A stretch of 64,000 nucleotides of DNA, taken from positions 1,612,001 to 1,676,000 of the forward strand of contig NZ_CP043178.1 in assembly GCF_014217545.1 (NCBI RefSeq). Reading direction: 5' to 3'. Below the pieces are notes generated by a model. That model saw nothing but the letters and a program-made list of their open reading frames with translations. It was not told where the DNA came from and did no database searches. Both the position numbers and the translations under genes were made by a program. Below are positions 41,073 through 49,394 of this stretch, one piece after another. How positions within the stretch are numbered: position 1 is the stretch's first letter; every line of letters starts with the position of its first letter. The DNA is from Pseudarthrobacter sp. NBSH8. Its GTDB lineage: Bacteria > Actinomycetota > Actinomycetes > Actinomycetales > Micrococcaceae.

Positions 41073-42098
41073 ATGACCAGGCTGCTGCTGGACGTGGATA
41101 CCGGGATCGACGACGCCCTGGCGCTGGCCTATCTGGCGTCCTTGCCGGACGTGGAGTTCGTGGCCGTGACGGCGTCCCCGGGAAACGTGGATGCCCACCA
41201 GGTGGCGAGAAACACCATCGCGCTGCTGGAGCTGTGCGACAGGCCCAACGTGGAGGTCGCCGTCGGCGCCCTGAACCCACTGGGTATCCCGCTGGTGACA
41301 ACGCCGGAAACCCACGGCCCGCAGGGGCTGGGACACGCAGTCCTGCCCCCGCCGGCGGGCACGGTGTCTCCACGGCACGCCGCCGACGTCTGGGTAGAGG
41401 CCGCCCGCGCCCATCCGGGAGAGCTGACAGCCCTGATCACCGCGCCGCTGACCAATTTCGCCCTCGCCATCCGGCGCGAACCCCGGCTGCCCGAACTGCT
41501 GGGACGTGTGGTGATCATGGGAGGAAGCTTCTACCACCAGGGAAACACCACACCCACGGCAGAGTGGAACACGCACGTTGATCCGCATGCGGCCAAGGAA
41601 GTCTATGCCGCCTACCGGGGCCTGCCGGCAGACCGGCTGCCCATCGTCTGCTCCCTGGACACCACGGAGCGGATGGAGATGCGCCCGGAGCATGTACGGC
41701 GGCTGGCCGCGGCGGCAGGCTGCGCCGTGGAGGAACTTGTGCTGCCGGAACAGGCCGAAGGGCTCAGGAGTACGTCCGAGAACACCCTGGTGCGGCACCT
41801 GTCCGATGCGCTGCGCTTCTACTTCGAATTCCACCGGAACTATGACCAAGGCTACCTGGCGCACGTCCACGACTATTTCGCCGCCGGCGTGGCAGCCGGC
41901 ACCTTGGAATACAGCACCCGGCCTGCCACGGTGGACGTGGAGGTTGAGTCGGCCATGCTGATGGGGACCACCGTGGCGGACTACCGGAACCTGTGGAACC
42001 GGCCGCACAATGCCCGGATCGTCTCCGACAACAACCCCGCGCAGGCTTTCGACGAACTGGTGGGTTCCCTCGGGCGCCTTGCCCGCAGGGTCGGCTGA
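41073..42098 (+). CDS. Nucleoside hydrolase (IunH/Rih family)
   Basis: This 341-residue enzyme cleaves N-glycosidic bonds of ribonucleosides to ribose and base. The calcium-binding motif DVDTGIDDALALAYL starts at residue 7, and GPLTNFALAIRREPRLPELL-like and VIMGGSFYHQGNTTP segments (about 148-163) fit the family. The ATG lies 12 bases after the aldo/keto reductase stop. It converges on mycothione reductase with nine bases between them. An ECF transporter operon starts 1.9 kb downstream on the same strand; related operons elsewhere pair such transporters with nucleoside hydrolases, so the substrate may be an imported nucleoside. That pairing is inference. Confidence 0.9.
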   Translation: MTRLLLDVDTGIDDALALAYLASLPDVEFVAVTASPGNVDAHQVARNTIALLELCDRPNVEVAVGALNPLGIPLVTTPETHGPQGLGHAVLPPPAGTVSPRHAADVWVEAARAHPGELTALITAPLTNFALAIRREPRLPELLGRVVIMGGSFYHQGNTTPTAEWNTHVDPHAAKEVYAAYRGLPADRLPIVCSLDTTERMEMRPEHVRRLAAAAGCAVEELVLPEQAEGLRSTSENTLVRHLSDALRFYFEFHRNYDQGYLAHVHDYFAAGVAAGTLEYSTRPATVDVEVESAMLMGTTVADYRNLWNRPHNARIVSDNNPAQAFDELVGSLGRLARRVG

Positions 42099-42107
42099 AG
42101 ACCAGCC

Positions 42108-43532
42108 CTACAATGGCGCGTCTTCGGGCACCTCAACGTCCAAGGCAAGCAGGGCGTTCTCCACCACTTCCGTCAGGGCCGGGTGGATCCAGTACGGGCC
42201 ACGTGCGAGCTGGTGGACAGATACGTCAGTGGCCATCGCCTGGACCAGCGGCTGGATCAGGAGCGAGGCCTCGTGGCCCATGATGTGCGCGCCGAGCAGC
42301 CGGCCGGTGGAACGTTCCGCCACCAGCTTGACCACACCTTCTTCGTCCTCCATGGCCCAGCCGTACGCGGTGGAGCCGTAATCCTGGACTGCGGTGACAA
42401 TGTCCGACCCTGCTGCGGCCTGCTCCCGGGCATCATCCTCAGTCAGGCCCACGGAGGCCACCTGCGGATTGCTGAACACGGCAAACGGCACCGCGGTGTA
42501 GTCGATGGTCCGGAGCTGGTCCGGGTGTTCCAGGTTGTGCGCCACTACCCGGGCCTCCCGGTTGGCGACATGCTTGAGCTGGTAGCTGTTGGCGATGTCG
42601 CCCAAAGCATAAACACCGTCAACGGGTGTGCCGCCGGCGAGGACCCTAAGGCTCGCGTCCACGGACAGTGTATGGTCCTCGTCCACGTCAAAGCCGGCGG
42701 CGTCCACACCCAGCCGGTCCGTATTCGGCACCCGCCCGGTGGCCATCAGGACGATGTCCGCTGCGACCCGCAGCCATTTGCCGTCGTTGTCCGCAAAAAA
42801 TGCGGTGACGCTGCCGTCGCCGTTGTCCTCCACCGCCTGGAGCGAGTAGCCAAGCTTGAGCTTCCAGCGGCCGGCCGCGGCCGCGGCGAAGCGTTCGGCG
42901 ATCTCGGCGTCGTTCCCGCGCAGCAGCCGCTGCGAACGGTTCACCTGGGTCACCTCGGCCCCGAAACCGTGGAATACGGCAGCGAACTCGGCGGCGATGT
43001 ACCCGCCGCCAACCACCACCACCCGTTCGGGCGGACCATCGATGCGCATCACGGTGTCCGAGGTGTGCACTTGTGGAAGGCCAATGCCGGGCACATCGGG
43101 GAGCACAGCCCGGGAGCCCGCGGCCACCACTACCCGGTCCGCGGTGAGCTCCACGCCGGAATCAGTGCTGAGCGTCCGGGGACCGGTGAACCGGATGTGC
43201 TCCTGGTACAGGTCCACATGGGCGAGTTCATCGGCCCGGTACCGCCGGCCGGACTCGGAAATCGCGTCGATCCGGCCAAAGATCCTGTCCTGCAGTTCAT
43301 TCCAGTGGACCTTGTCCAGGCTCAGGTCCACACCCAGACGGGCGGCTTCCCTGGGCGCGGCGGCCAGGGAGGCCGGGTAGACAAACATCTTCGTGGGGAT
43401 GCAGCCGACGTTCAGGCAGGTCCCGCCGAACACGCCGCCGTCGATCATGGCCACCTTCCTGTCGTCCCAGAACGGGGTGATCAGCGAATTGCCGGATCCG
43501 GATCCGATGATGGCCAGGTCGTAGTGGGGCAT
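42108..43532 (-). CDS. mtr: Mycothione reductase
   Basis: This 474-residue FAD-dependent disulfide reductase reduces mycothiol disulfide with NADPH. It starts MPHYDLAIIGSGSGNSLI (FAD motif) and carries the redox-active pair in GGTCLNVGCIPTKM (about 38-51). An NADPH-binding VVVGGGYIAAEFAAVF follows, then the second FAD motif VYALGDIANSYQLKHVANRE, and the C-terminal HPALTEVVENALL with the active-site His. I chose the ATG at 43532 with GAAAGGC upstream; the frame is open a further 155 codons but that part is not protein-like. The GSGSGN motif and the whole chain separate it from glutathione and lipoamide reductases. Confidence 0.94.
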   Translation of the reverse strand: MPHYDLAIIGSGSGNSLITPFWDDRKVAMIDGGVFGGTCLNVGCIPTKMFVYPASLAAAPREAARLGVDLSLDKVHWNELQDRIFGRIDAISESGRRYRADELAHVDLYQEHIRFTGPRTLSTDSGVELTADRVVVAAGSRAVLPDVPGIGLPQVHTSDTVMRIDGPPERVVVVGGGYIAAEFAAVFHGFGAEVTQVNRSQRLLRGNDAEIAERFAAAAAGRWKLKLGYSLQAVEDNGDGSVTAFFADNDGKWLRVAADIVLMATGRVPNTDRLGVDAAGFDVDEDHTLSVDASLRVLAGGTPVDGVYALGDIANSYQLKHVANREARVVAHNLEHPDQLRTIDYTAVPFAVFSNPQVASVGLTEDDAREQAAAGSDIVTAVQDYGSTAYGWAMEDEEGVVKLVAERSTGRLLGAHIMGHEASLLIQPLVQAMATDVSVHQLARGPYWIHPALTEVVENALLALDVEVPEDAPL

Positions 43533-43990
43533 TTGTGCCTTTCGGAAGGTCAGCAGGGCGGGCAGCGGCTTGCGCGCCCACTCCACATCGTACGGCCGGG
43601 TTACGGCGCGGTGGCTCCTTGCAGTTGGTCTTCCCCATAGTCCAATCCGGTGGGACGATGCCCTATGTGCGACAAACACGAAGAAGACCTGCGGGACGGG
43701 AGGCCGCATCAGCGCGCGCATGCAGCAGCGCCAACCACCCAGCTGATGCGAACTGTCGAGCTGCGGCGGCGGGCAGCGGAGGAATAGCAGGAACACCACC
43801 TCTAGGAAGCACGCCACAAAGGTGACCACGACACCACCCGCCGGGAAGAGGCGACGGGAGACGGACGGTAGACTGATGCCGGACCCGGGCCGGCGCAGAC
43901 GCCCCCGGCTGCCGCCGAGGTGACATAGGCGGCGTTCCGCACCGCCCGGGCCATCCGGGCGCCACAGCCCGCATCCCCAGAAGGAACGCC
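43533..43990. other. 458-base gap between mtr and the ECF operon
   Basis: No confident gene lies here. On the + strand a 40-codon frame occupies 43665-43787 (listed separately). TAGACT at 43869-43874 could be the -10 of the ECF operon, which would give a 5' leader of about 110 bases that is very GC-rich and holds a GCCCGG/CCGGGC hairpin (43944-43960) ending about 30 bases before the ATG. I see no TPP, cobalamin or other riboswitch consensus. Confidence 0.5.
43665..43787 (+). CDS. Possible small ORF, 40 residues
   Basis: ATG at 43665 to TAG at 43787 encodes MCDKHEEDLRDGRPHQRAHA followed by 20 more residues, a charged His/Arg/Glu-rich peptide. GGTGGGAC about eight bases upstream could be a ribosome binding site. 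About 70 per cent of third codon positions are G or C, lower than in the surrounding genes, so it may be chance. It lies between divergent mtr and the ECF operon. Confidence 0.25.
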   Translation: MCDKHEEDLRDGRPHQRAHAAAPTTQLMRTVELRRRAAEE

Positions 43991-44839
43991 ATGTCATCGC
44001 TCACGCTGCCGCCGCAAACGCCGGCCACCGCCCGCAACCGCCGACTGCTGGAAATCCTCGGAGCGGTGGCCATAGCCGGCACGTACATCTACCTGGTCCT
44101 GAACCAGCCCGCGGACATCACCGGTGGCCCGGGCAGCGCCTCGGCTCTGATCGCCCTGTCCGGCTTCCTCGTGGGCGCCGTGCTGCTGATCATCGGCGTC
44201 CTGCCCACGCTGCCCGTCTCCACGCTGGTGCTGATCCCGGTGGCCCTGGTGTTGAACATTGTCCTGGGACAGTTCGTAGGCAGCACGTTGGTGCCGTTCT
44301 ACCTCGACGCCATCGGCACCGTCCTGATCGCCGTTCTCGCCGGTCCCGCCGCCGGGGCCGCCACCGGTGCCCTCAGCAGCATTATCTGGTCCTTTTTCAA
44401 CCCGACCGTCCTGCCCTTCGCCGCCGGTGCGGCCCTGATCGGCTGCCTGGCCGGCCTCGCCGCACGCTATGGCCTGTTCCGGCGCTTCTATTTGGCCCCG
44501 GTGGCGGGATTCCTGACCGGTATCGTCGGCGGTGTGGTCTCCGCTCCCGTTGCCGCTTTCGTCTTCGGCGGCACCTCCGGCCTCGCCACCGGCGCCATTG
44601 TCAGCGCCTTCCGCTCCATGGGGGACAGCCTGCTCGCCGCCATCACCAAGCAGGCCCTGATCTCGGACCCCATGGACAAGGCCATCGTCTTTACCCTCGT
44701 CGCCGTCCTGGTCTACGCCCTCCCTCGCCGCACGCGCCTGCAATTCCCTTTTGTCCGGCAGTACCGCGTGCTGGCCGGCACAGACTCCAACCACCCCGGC
44801 AACCAGCCCACCGGCCACTCAACCGGCCAGGACGACTGA
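43991..44839 (+). CDS. ECF transporter S component (substrate-binding membrane subunit)
   Basis: This 282-residue protein has six or more membrane segments, including GAVAIAGTYIYLVLN (from about 18), AVLLIIGVLPTLPVSTLVLI and PFYLDAIGTVLIAVLAGPAAG (about 98-118). This DxIGT/GP pattern is typical of ECF S components that bind vitamins or nucleobase-like substrates. The basic N-terminus and hydrophilic C-terminus are cytoplasmic. The ATG follows AGAAGGAACGCC. The transmembrane T component and a double ATPase follow, so the operon encodes a complete group I-style ECF transporter with its own energising module. The substrate is unknown; a nearby nucleoside hydrolase hints at nucleosides. Confidence 0.85.
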   Translation: MSSLTLPPQTPATARNRRLLEILGAVAIAGTYIYLVLNQPADITGGPGSASALIALSGFLVGAVLLIIGVLPTLPVSTLVLIPVALVLNIVLGQFVGSTLVPFYLDAIGTVLIAVLAGPAAGAATGALSSIIWSFFNPTVLPFAAGAALIGCLAGLAARYGLFRRFYLAPVAGFLTGIVGGVVSAPVAAFVFGGTSGLATGAIVSAFRSMGDSLLAAITKQALISDPMDKAIVFTLVAVLVYALPRRTRLQFPFVRQYRVLAGTDSNHPGNQPTGHSTGQDD

Positions 44840-44849
44840 CGCACCCCTG

Positions 44850-45593
44850 ATGCGCCTTCACCCCCTGACGTCGCTGGCGGCTGCCGGCAGCACGGCAGTG
44901 ATAACGACGGCGGCTGCCAGCTGGCCGATGTCCCTCACCGTGATCGCAGCGGCCGTGGGCCTGTCGGTCGCCGGGGGAGCGGCGCGCCGGATGCTGCCGG
45001 CCGCGGCGGTCATTCTGGTTCCGTTGGTACTGTCGCTGTTGGCCCTGCACGGACTGTTCTTTCCTGAGGGCACCACCGTGCTGGCGCAGTGGGGACCGGC
45101 GCGTGTCACAGCACAAGGCCTCCAGTTTGCGCTCGAGCGGGCGGCGCAGCTTTCCGCGGCCGTGCTTGTGCTGCTGCTGTGTTCCTTCACCGTCAGCGTT
45201 CCGGACCTGGTGGCCGCCCTGTCCACCCGCGGTGTCAACGCGCGGTTCGCGTTTGTGCTTGCCTCCACGTTGACGCTGCTGCCGGCCATCAGTTCACGGC
45301 TGGGGCGGATCAGGCAGGCCCAGGAAGCGCGTGGCCTGGTGATCAGGCCTGGAATTCCCGGGCGGGCTGCCGCGTTCCGGTGGCAGGCGGTTCCCCTGCT
45401 GCTGTCCCTCGTGGAGGAAGCAGGCACCCGCGCTGCGGCCCTGCAGGCCCGCGGTTTCGGTAGTGCCGGTCCAATCACCAGTTACCGTCAGGTGCTGGAT
45501 TCTCCGGTCCAGCGGTGGGCGCGCGTGGTTCTGCTGCTCGCGGCGCTGGCGGCCGTCGCCGCCCGCCTCTGGCAGCCGACGGCGGGTGCTTAG
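44850..45593 (+). CDS. ecfT: ECF transporter T component (EcfT/CbiQ family)
   Basis: This 247-residue membrane protein couples the S component to the ATPase. It has several N-terminal membrane segments and two cytoplasmic Ala-Arg-Gly motifs, QAQEARGLVI (about 151-160) and ALQARGFGSAG (about 193-203), which insert into grooves of the ATPases. I chose the ATG at 44850, ten bases after the S component stop; the frame is open upstream within that gene, and the ribosome binding site is weak, suggesting translational coupling. The double-ATPase gene starts two bases after its stop. Confidence 0.88.
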   Translation: MRLHPLTSLAAAGSTAVITTAAASWPMSLTVIAAAVGLSVAGGAARRMLPAAAVILVPLVLSLLALHGLFFPEGTTVLAQWGPARVTAQGLQFALERAAQLSAAVLVLLLCSFTVSVPDLVAALSTRGVNARFAFVLASTLTLLPAISSRLGRIRQAQEARGLVIRPGIPGRAAAFRWQAVPLLLSLVEEAGTRAAALQARGFGSAGPITSYRQVLDSPVQRWARVVLLLAALAAVAARLWQPTAGA

Positions 45594-45595
45594 CA

Positions 45596-47122
45596 ATGGT
45601 GCAGACCCCACCGCCGGCCTTGGCTGCCGGCATCGAAAAATTCGTCTTCCCCGGCGAAACGGAACCCGTCCTGGCGGGCATAAGCCTGACCTTGGCCCCA
45701 GGATCGCTGACAGCGGTCCTGGGCGGTTCCGGCAGCGGCAAATCAACATTGGGACGCGTCCTCGCCGGCTGGTTGCTGCCCGGCGACTGCGGGACACTCA
45801 CGGGTTTTTTTGAGCTCGCCGGCACGTCCGTCACGTTCACCGGAACAGCTGCCGATCCGCAGATCGATCCCGGCCGCTGGGGCCGCCAGGTGGGCCTTGT
45901 GCCGCAGGATCCGGCCGGCGCTTTGTCCACGGTCCGGGTCACGGTGGCCGAGGAGCTGGCCTTCGGCCTGGAAAACGCGGGGGTTGACCGTGCGAGTATG
46001 GCCGGCGCCGTCCGGGACACAGCAGCCCTGACCGGCCTGGCCCATCTGCTGGACCGGGATCCCGCCACGCTTTCCGGCGGTCAGCTCCGCCGCCTGGCCA
46101 TCGGCTGCGCGGTTATTCAGCGCCCCGCAGTTCTCGTGATGGACGAACCCTTCGCCTCCCTCGACACGGACGGAGCCGAAGTCCTCGCTGCCCTGGTGCG
46201 GAACCTGGTACGAGACGGCACCGCCGTCGTGATCATGAGCCAGCGTGCCGAGGCCTTCCTGCACAACGCCGATACGTGGCTGGTCCTCGCCGGAGGTACC
46301 GTAGCTGCGACTGGCACGCCGGCAGAACTTGTGGCTGCCGGGGCTCTGGAAATGGCTGGCGTGGTCCGGCCCCGCCCGATTACAGCTCCCCGGCCGCTGA
46401 AAGGATCCGAGTATCAATCCGCTGTCGACAGTCCGCCGGCCCTGGAACTGCGTGACGTCTCGTTCACGTACCGGCGGACTCGGCGCCGAGGCTGGTTCAA
46501 GACACAGCCGGGCCCGCCGGTTGACCCTGTCCTGCACGGACTCAGCCTGACCCTCAACGCGGGCGAGATCCTGGCCGTGGCGGGTCCCAACGGCTCCGGA
46601 AAGTCCACGCTGCTGAGGCACCTCAATGGCTTGCTCCAACCAACCGCGGGCAGCGTGCTGGTCCATGGGCGGAACATCGGCGGGCACCCGGCGGGACAGG
46701 TGGCCCGCGACGTTGGGCTCCTCTTCCAGCAGCCCCGGGACCAGCTGTTTGAGCGGACCGTGGATCGGGAAGTACGCTTCGGACTCGAACGCGACGGGCT
46801 CGCGGCGGACCAGGCGGTGCAGCGCGCCCTTGCCGCCGTTGGCCTGGATCACCTTGCCGGGCGGCACCCGGCGGAACTGCCGGCGTCCCAGCAGCGCCTG
46901 CTGGCCCTGGCGACGGTACTGGCCCGGGGTCCCTCAGTGCTTGCACTGGACGAGCCAACCGTTTCCCTGGATGGCCCCGGGCTGGACCGGCTGGACCGGG
47001 TGGTGCGCAGCACGACGGCGGATGGCACCGCCGTCGTGCTGGTCACCCACGACCTGGACTACGCCCGGTCCATCGCGCACCGGCTGGTGTGCCTCGAGGC
47101 CGGCCGCCTGCGGAGTCTTTGA
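45596..47122 (+). CDS. ECF transporter ATPase, two fused ABC domains (EcfA-EcfA')
   Basis: This 508-residue protein contains two ABC ATPase domains in one chain. NBD1 has GGSGSGKST (about 43-51), a canonical LSGGQLRRLAIG (about 159-170) and VLVMDEPFASLD, but its H-loop position reads VIMSQRAE, with no histidine. NBD2 has GPNGSGKSTLLRHL (about 329), VLALDEPTVSLDG and an intact VTHDLDYA H-loop, but its signature is degraded to LPASQQRL. The losses are complementary and predict one working and one degenerate composite site. The ATG at 45596 lies two bases after the ecfT stop. The operon ends here, followed by a long palindrome. Confidence 0.92.
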   Translation: MVQTPPPALAAGIEKFVFPGETEPVLAGISLTLAPGSLTAVLGGSGSGKSTLGRVLAGWLLPGDCGTLTGFFELAGTSVTFTGTAADPQIDPGRWGRQVGLVPQDPAGALSTVRVTVAEELAFGLENAGVDRASMAGAVRDTAALTGLAHLLDRDPATLSGGQLRRLAIGCAVIQRPAVLVMDEPFASLDTDGAEVLAALVRNLVRDGTAVVIMSQRAEAFLHNADTWLVLAGGTVAATGTPAELVAAGALEMAGVVRPRPITAPRPLKGSEYQSAVDSPPALELRDVSFTYRRTRRRGWFKTQPGPPVDPVLHGLSLTLNAGEILAVAGPNGSGKSTLLRHLNGLLQPTAGSVLVHGRNIGGHPAGQVARDVGLLFQQPRDQLFERTVDREVRFGLERDGLAADQAVQRALAAVGLDHLAGRHPAELPASQQRLLALATVLARGPSVLALDEPTVSLDGPGLDRLDRVVRSTTADGTAVVLVTHDLDYARSIAHRLVCLEAGRLRSL

Positions 47123-47141
47123 GGGCCAGTGCCAAACGTTG

Positions 47142-47204
47142 GAGTTTTTGGTCAGATAATGCGGCTTTCAGGGCCCTCAGGCGGCGTTATCTGACCAAAA
47201 ACTC
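47142..47204. repeat. Long inverted repeat (21-base arms) between the ECF ATPase and fadB genes
   Basis: GAGTTTTTGGTCAGATAATGC (47142-47162, 20 of its 21 bases matching) pairs with the complement at 47184-47204, leaving a 21-base loop that itself holds GGGCCC. It begins 19 bases after the ATPase stop and ends 12 bases before the convergent fadB stop. The T-run is on the inner side of the stem base rather than after it, so it is not a textbook terminator, though it may end both transcripts. A mobile or repeated palindromic element is the alternative. Confidence 0.8.
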
Positions 47205-47216
47205 TTCAGGCGCGGG

Positions 47217-49394
47217 TCAGGCTGGTTTCGGGGACACCGACGCGGCGGACGCGACTCCGGGAGCCAGGAACCGCTTGCCGTTGACCCGCTCTGAGGCGCC
47301 CACCCGGTCCAGGTACGGCGTGATGCCGCCCAGGAACATCGGCCAGCCCGCGCCGAGGATCATGCAGAGGTCGATGTCTTCAGGACCGGCCACCACACCG
47401 TCGTCCAGCATCAGCCCGATCTCCTCTGCCAGGGCATCCTGGACACGGCGCAGGACGTCGTCCCCGCTGGACGGCGACGTGCCGAAGGACATCAGCGACA
47501 GCGTGGACTCCGGGATCTCCTGGGAGCCGTCGGCCGCCGGGGCCCAGAGCGATTTCACGCCGTTCTCGATCAGTTTCTGCAGGTTCGTGGACACGGCGAA
47601 GCGGTCTCCGAAGGCGGCGTGCAGGGACTCCTGGACATGCTGCGCCACTGGCAGGCCCACCATGGCACCCAGCGTGAACGGGGTCATCGGCAGGCCCATG
47701 GGCCGCAGCGACGTGTCGGCAACGTCGGCAGGGGTTCCTTCGTCGAAGGCAGCCGTCACTTCGCCCATCAGCCGCAGCAGGATCCGGTTGACCACAAAGG
47801 CCGGCGCATCCTTGACCAGGACCGCGCTCTTCTTCAGGCCCTTGGCGAGCTCAAAAGCGGTGGCCAGCACGGCGTCGTCGGTCTTGGGCGCGCGCACGAT
47901 TTCGAGCAGAGGCATCACGGCCACCGGGTTGAAGAAGTGGAAGCCCACCAGCCGTTCCGGGTGCGCGAGGTCTTCGGCCATGGCCGTGACGGACAGCGAG
48001 GACGTGTTGGTGGCGAGGATGCACTCTGGGGAGACGATCGCTTCCACCTCGGCGAAGACCTGCTTCTTGACGTTCAGCTCTTCGAAAACAGCCTCGATGA
48101 CAAAGTCGGCGTCCGCGAAGGCCTCCTTGGAGACCGATCCCGTGACCAGCGCCTTGGTGCGGTTGGCTGCGTCCTGGCTGATCCGTTTTTTGCCGAGGAG
48201 CTTGTCCACCTCGGCGTGGACGTAGCCCACGCCCTTGTCCACGCGGGCCTGGTCGATGTCCGTCATCACCACGGGGACCTTGAGCTGGCGGGCGAACAAC
48301 AGGGCCAGCTGGCTGGCCATAAGGCCCGCCCCCACAACGCCGACCTTGGTGACCGGACGGGCGAGCTTCCGGTCCGGGGCGCCGGCAGGGCGCTTGGAAC
48401 GCTTCTGGACCAGGTCCAGGAAGGCGTAGACGGTGGCGCGGAACTCGTCTGTCTGCATCAGACCGGCGAGGGTTTTGCACTCGAGGGCGGCGGATTCTGC
48501 CTGCGACATGGTCCGGTTGGCTTCGAGGATGTCCAGGACCTTGGCCGGGGCAGGGGAGGCGTTGGAGGTCTTGGCCTCCACGAATGTCCGGCCGGCGGCG
48601 ACGGCTGCGGACCAGCGCCCGGCAACAGCGGAATCAGCAGGGTCCACGGCGTTGGCCCGCTCCGGGACCGTCTCGCCGGTGATGACCGTGGCCGCCCAGG
48701 CGAGCGACTGTTCCAGGAAGTCTGCCGGTTCGAACAGGGCGTCGGCGATGCCCAGCTGGAAGGCCTGTGGCCCGTTAAGCGTCCGATTGTTGCTGAGCGG
48801 GTTCTCGATCATCACCCTGACCGCGTTCTCCGGCCCGATCAGGCGCGGCAGGATGTAGACGCCGCCCCAGCCGGGGACCAGGCCGATGAAGGCCTCCGGA
48901 AGCGCCAGCGCACCGGCGCCGGTGGATACCGTTCTGTACGTGGACTGCAGGGCGATCTCCAGGCCGCCGCCCAGGGCAACGCCGTTGATGAACGCGAAGC
49001 TGGGGACGCCGAGGTTGGCCAGAGTGGCATAAACGTGATGCCCGAGCTGCGCCATCCACAGTCCATGATCGCGGTTCTCCAGCGACTTCACTGCGGACAG
49101 GTCGGCGCCGGCTACGAGGAAGTAGGGCTTGCCGGTCACGCCTACGCCAACGATCTCGGCGCGGGCCGCACGCGCTTTCAGGCCCTCGAGGACCGTGCCC
49201 AGTTCCACCAGGGTATTGGGGCCCAAGGTGGTGGGTTTGGAATGATCCAGGCCGTTGTCCAGGGTGATCAGCGCGAACACCCCAGGGCTCTGCTGGCCGG
49301 GGGCAGCTGGCAGCGTGATGTCCTGGACGTACGAGTGGGTGATGGTTTCGTCGGGGAAGAGTCCGGCAAGCTTGGTGAAATCGGCGGCGCTCAT
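47217..49394 (-). CDS. fadB: FadB/FadJ-like multifunctional 3-hydroxyacyl-CoA dehydrogenase / enoyl-CoA hydratase
   Basis: This 725-residue enzyme carries out the hydration and NAD-dependent oxidation steps of fatty acid beta-oxidation. The N-terminal crotonase domain (about 1-200) has VAGADLSAVKSL and INGVALGGGLEIAL. The dehydrogenase domain starts with VGVVGAGLMASQLALLFARQ (about 350), and contains GFHFFNPVAVMPLLEIVRAP and KDAPAFVVNRI. The C-terminal half-domain follows. The ATG at 49394 overlaps the thiolase stop by four bases (ATGA), giving the operon fadA-fadB. The frame is open upstream within fadA but this is the family N-terminus. A long palindrome lies just past its stop. Confidence 0.93.
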   Translation of the reverse strand: MSAADFTKLAGLFPDETITHSYVQDITLPAAPGQQSPGVFALITLDNGLDHSKPTTLGPNTLVELGTVLEGLKARAARAEIVGVGVTGKPYFLVAGADLSAVKSLENRDHGLWMAQLGHHVYATLANLGVPSFAFINGVALGGGLEIALQSTYRTVSTGAGALALPEAFIGLVPGWGGVYILPRLIGPENAVRVMIENPLSNNRTLNGPQAFQLGIADALFEPADFLEQSLAWAATVITGETVPERANAVDPADSAVAGRWSAAVAAGRTFVEAKTSNASPAPAKVLDILEANRTMSQAESAALECKTLAGLMQTDEFRATVYAFLDLVQKRSKRPAGAPDRKLARPVTKVGVVGAGLMASQLALLFARQLKVPVVMTDIDQARVDKGVGYVHAEVDKLLGKKRISQDAANRTKALVTGSVSKEAFADADFVIEAVFEELNVKKQVFAEVEAIVSPECILATNTSSLSVTAMAEDLAHPERLVGFHFFNPVAVMPLLEIVRAPKTDDAVLATAFELAKGLKKSAVLVKDAPAFVVNRILLRLMGEVTAAFDEGTPADVADTSLRPMGLPMTPFTLGAMVGLPVAQHVQESLHAAFGDRFAVSTNLQKLIENGVKSLWAPAADGSQEIPESTLSLMSFGTSPSSGDDVLRRVQDALAEEIGLMLDDGVVAGPEDIDLCMILGAGWPMFLGGITPYLDRVGASERVNGKRFLAPGVASAASVSPKPA

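Noticed and set aside
42183..43640. 485-residue plus-strand frame across mtr
   Set aside because: Antisense to mycothione reductase, whose catalytic motifs are intact.
43860..43990. TPP or cobalamin riboswitch before the ECF operon
   Set aside because: I looked for the thi-box and B12-box core sequences and found neither.
43533..43997. Upstream extension of mtr by 155 codons
   Set aside because: The FAD-motif N-terminus starts at 43532 with a ribosome binding site; the extension is low-complexity and would cross into the ECF S gene.
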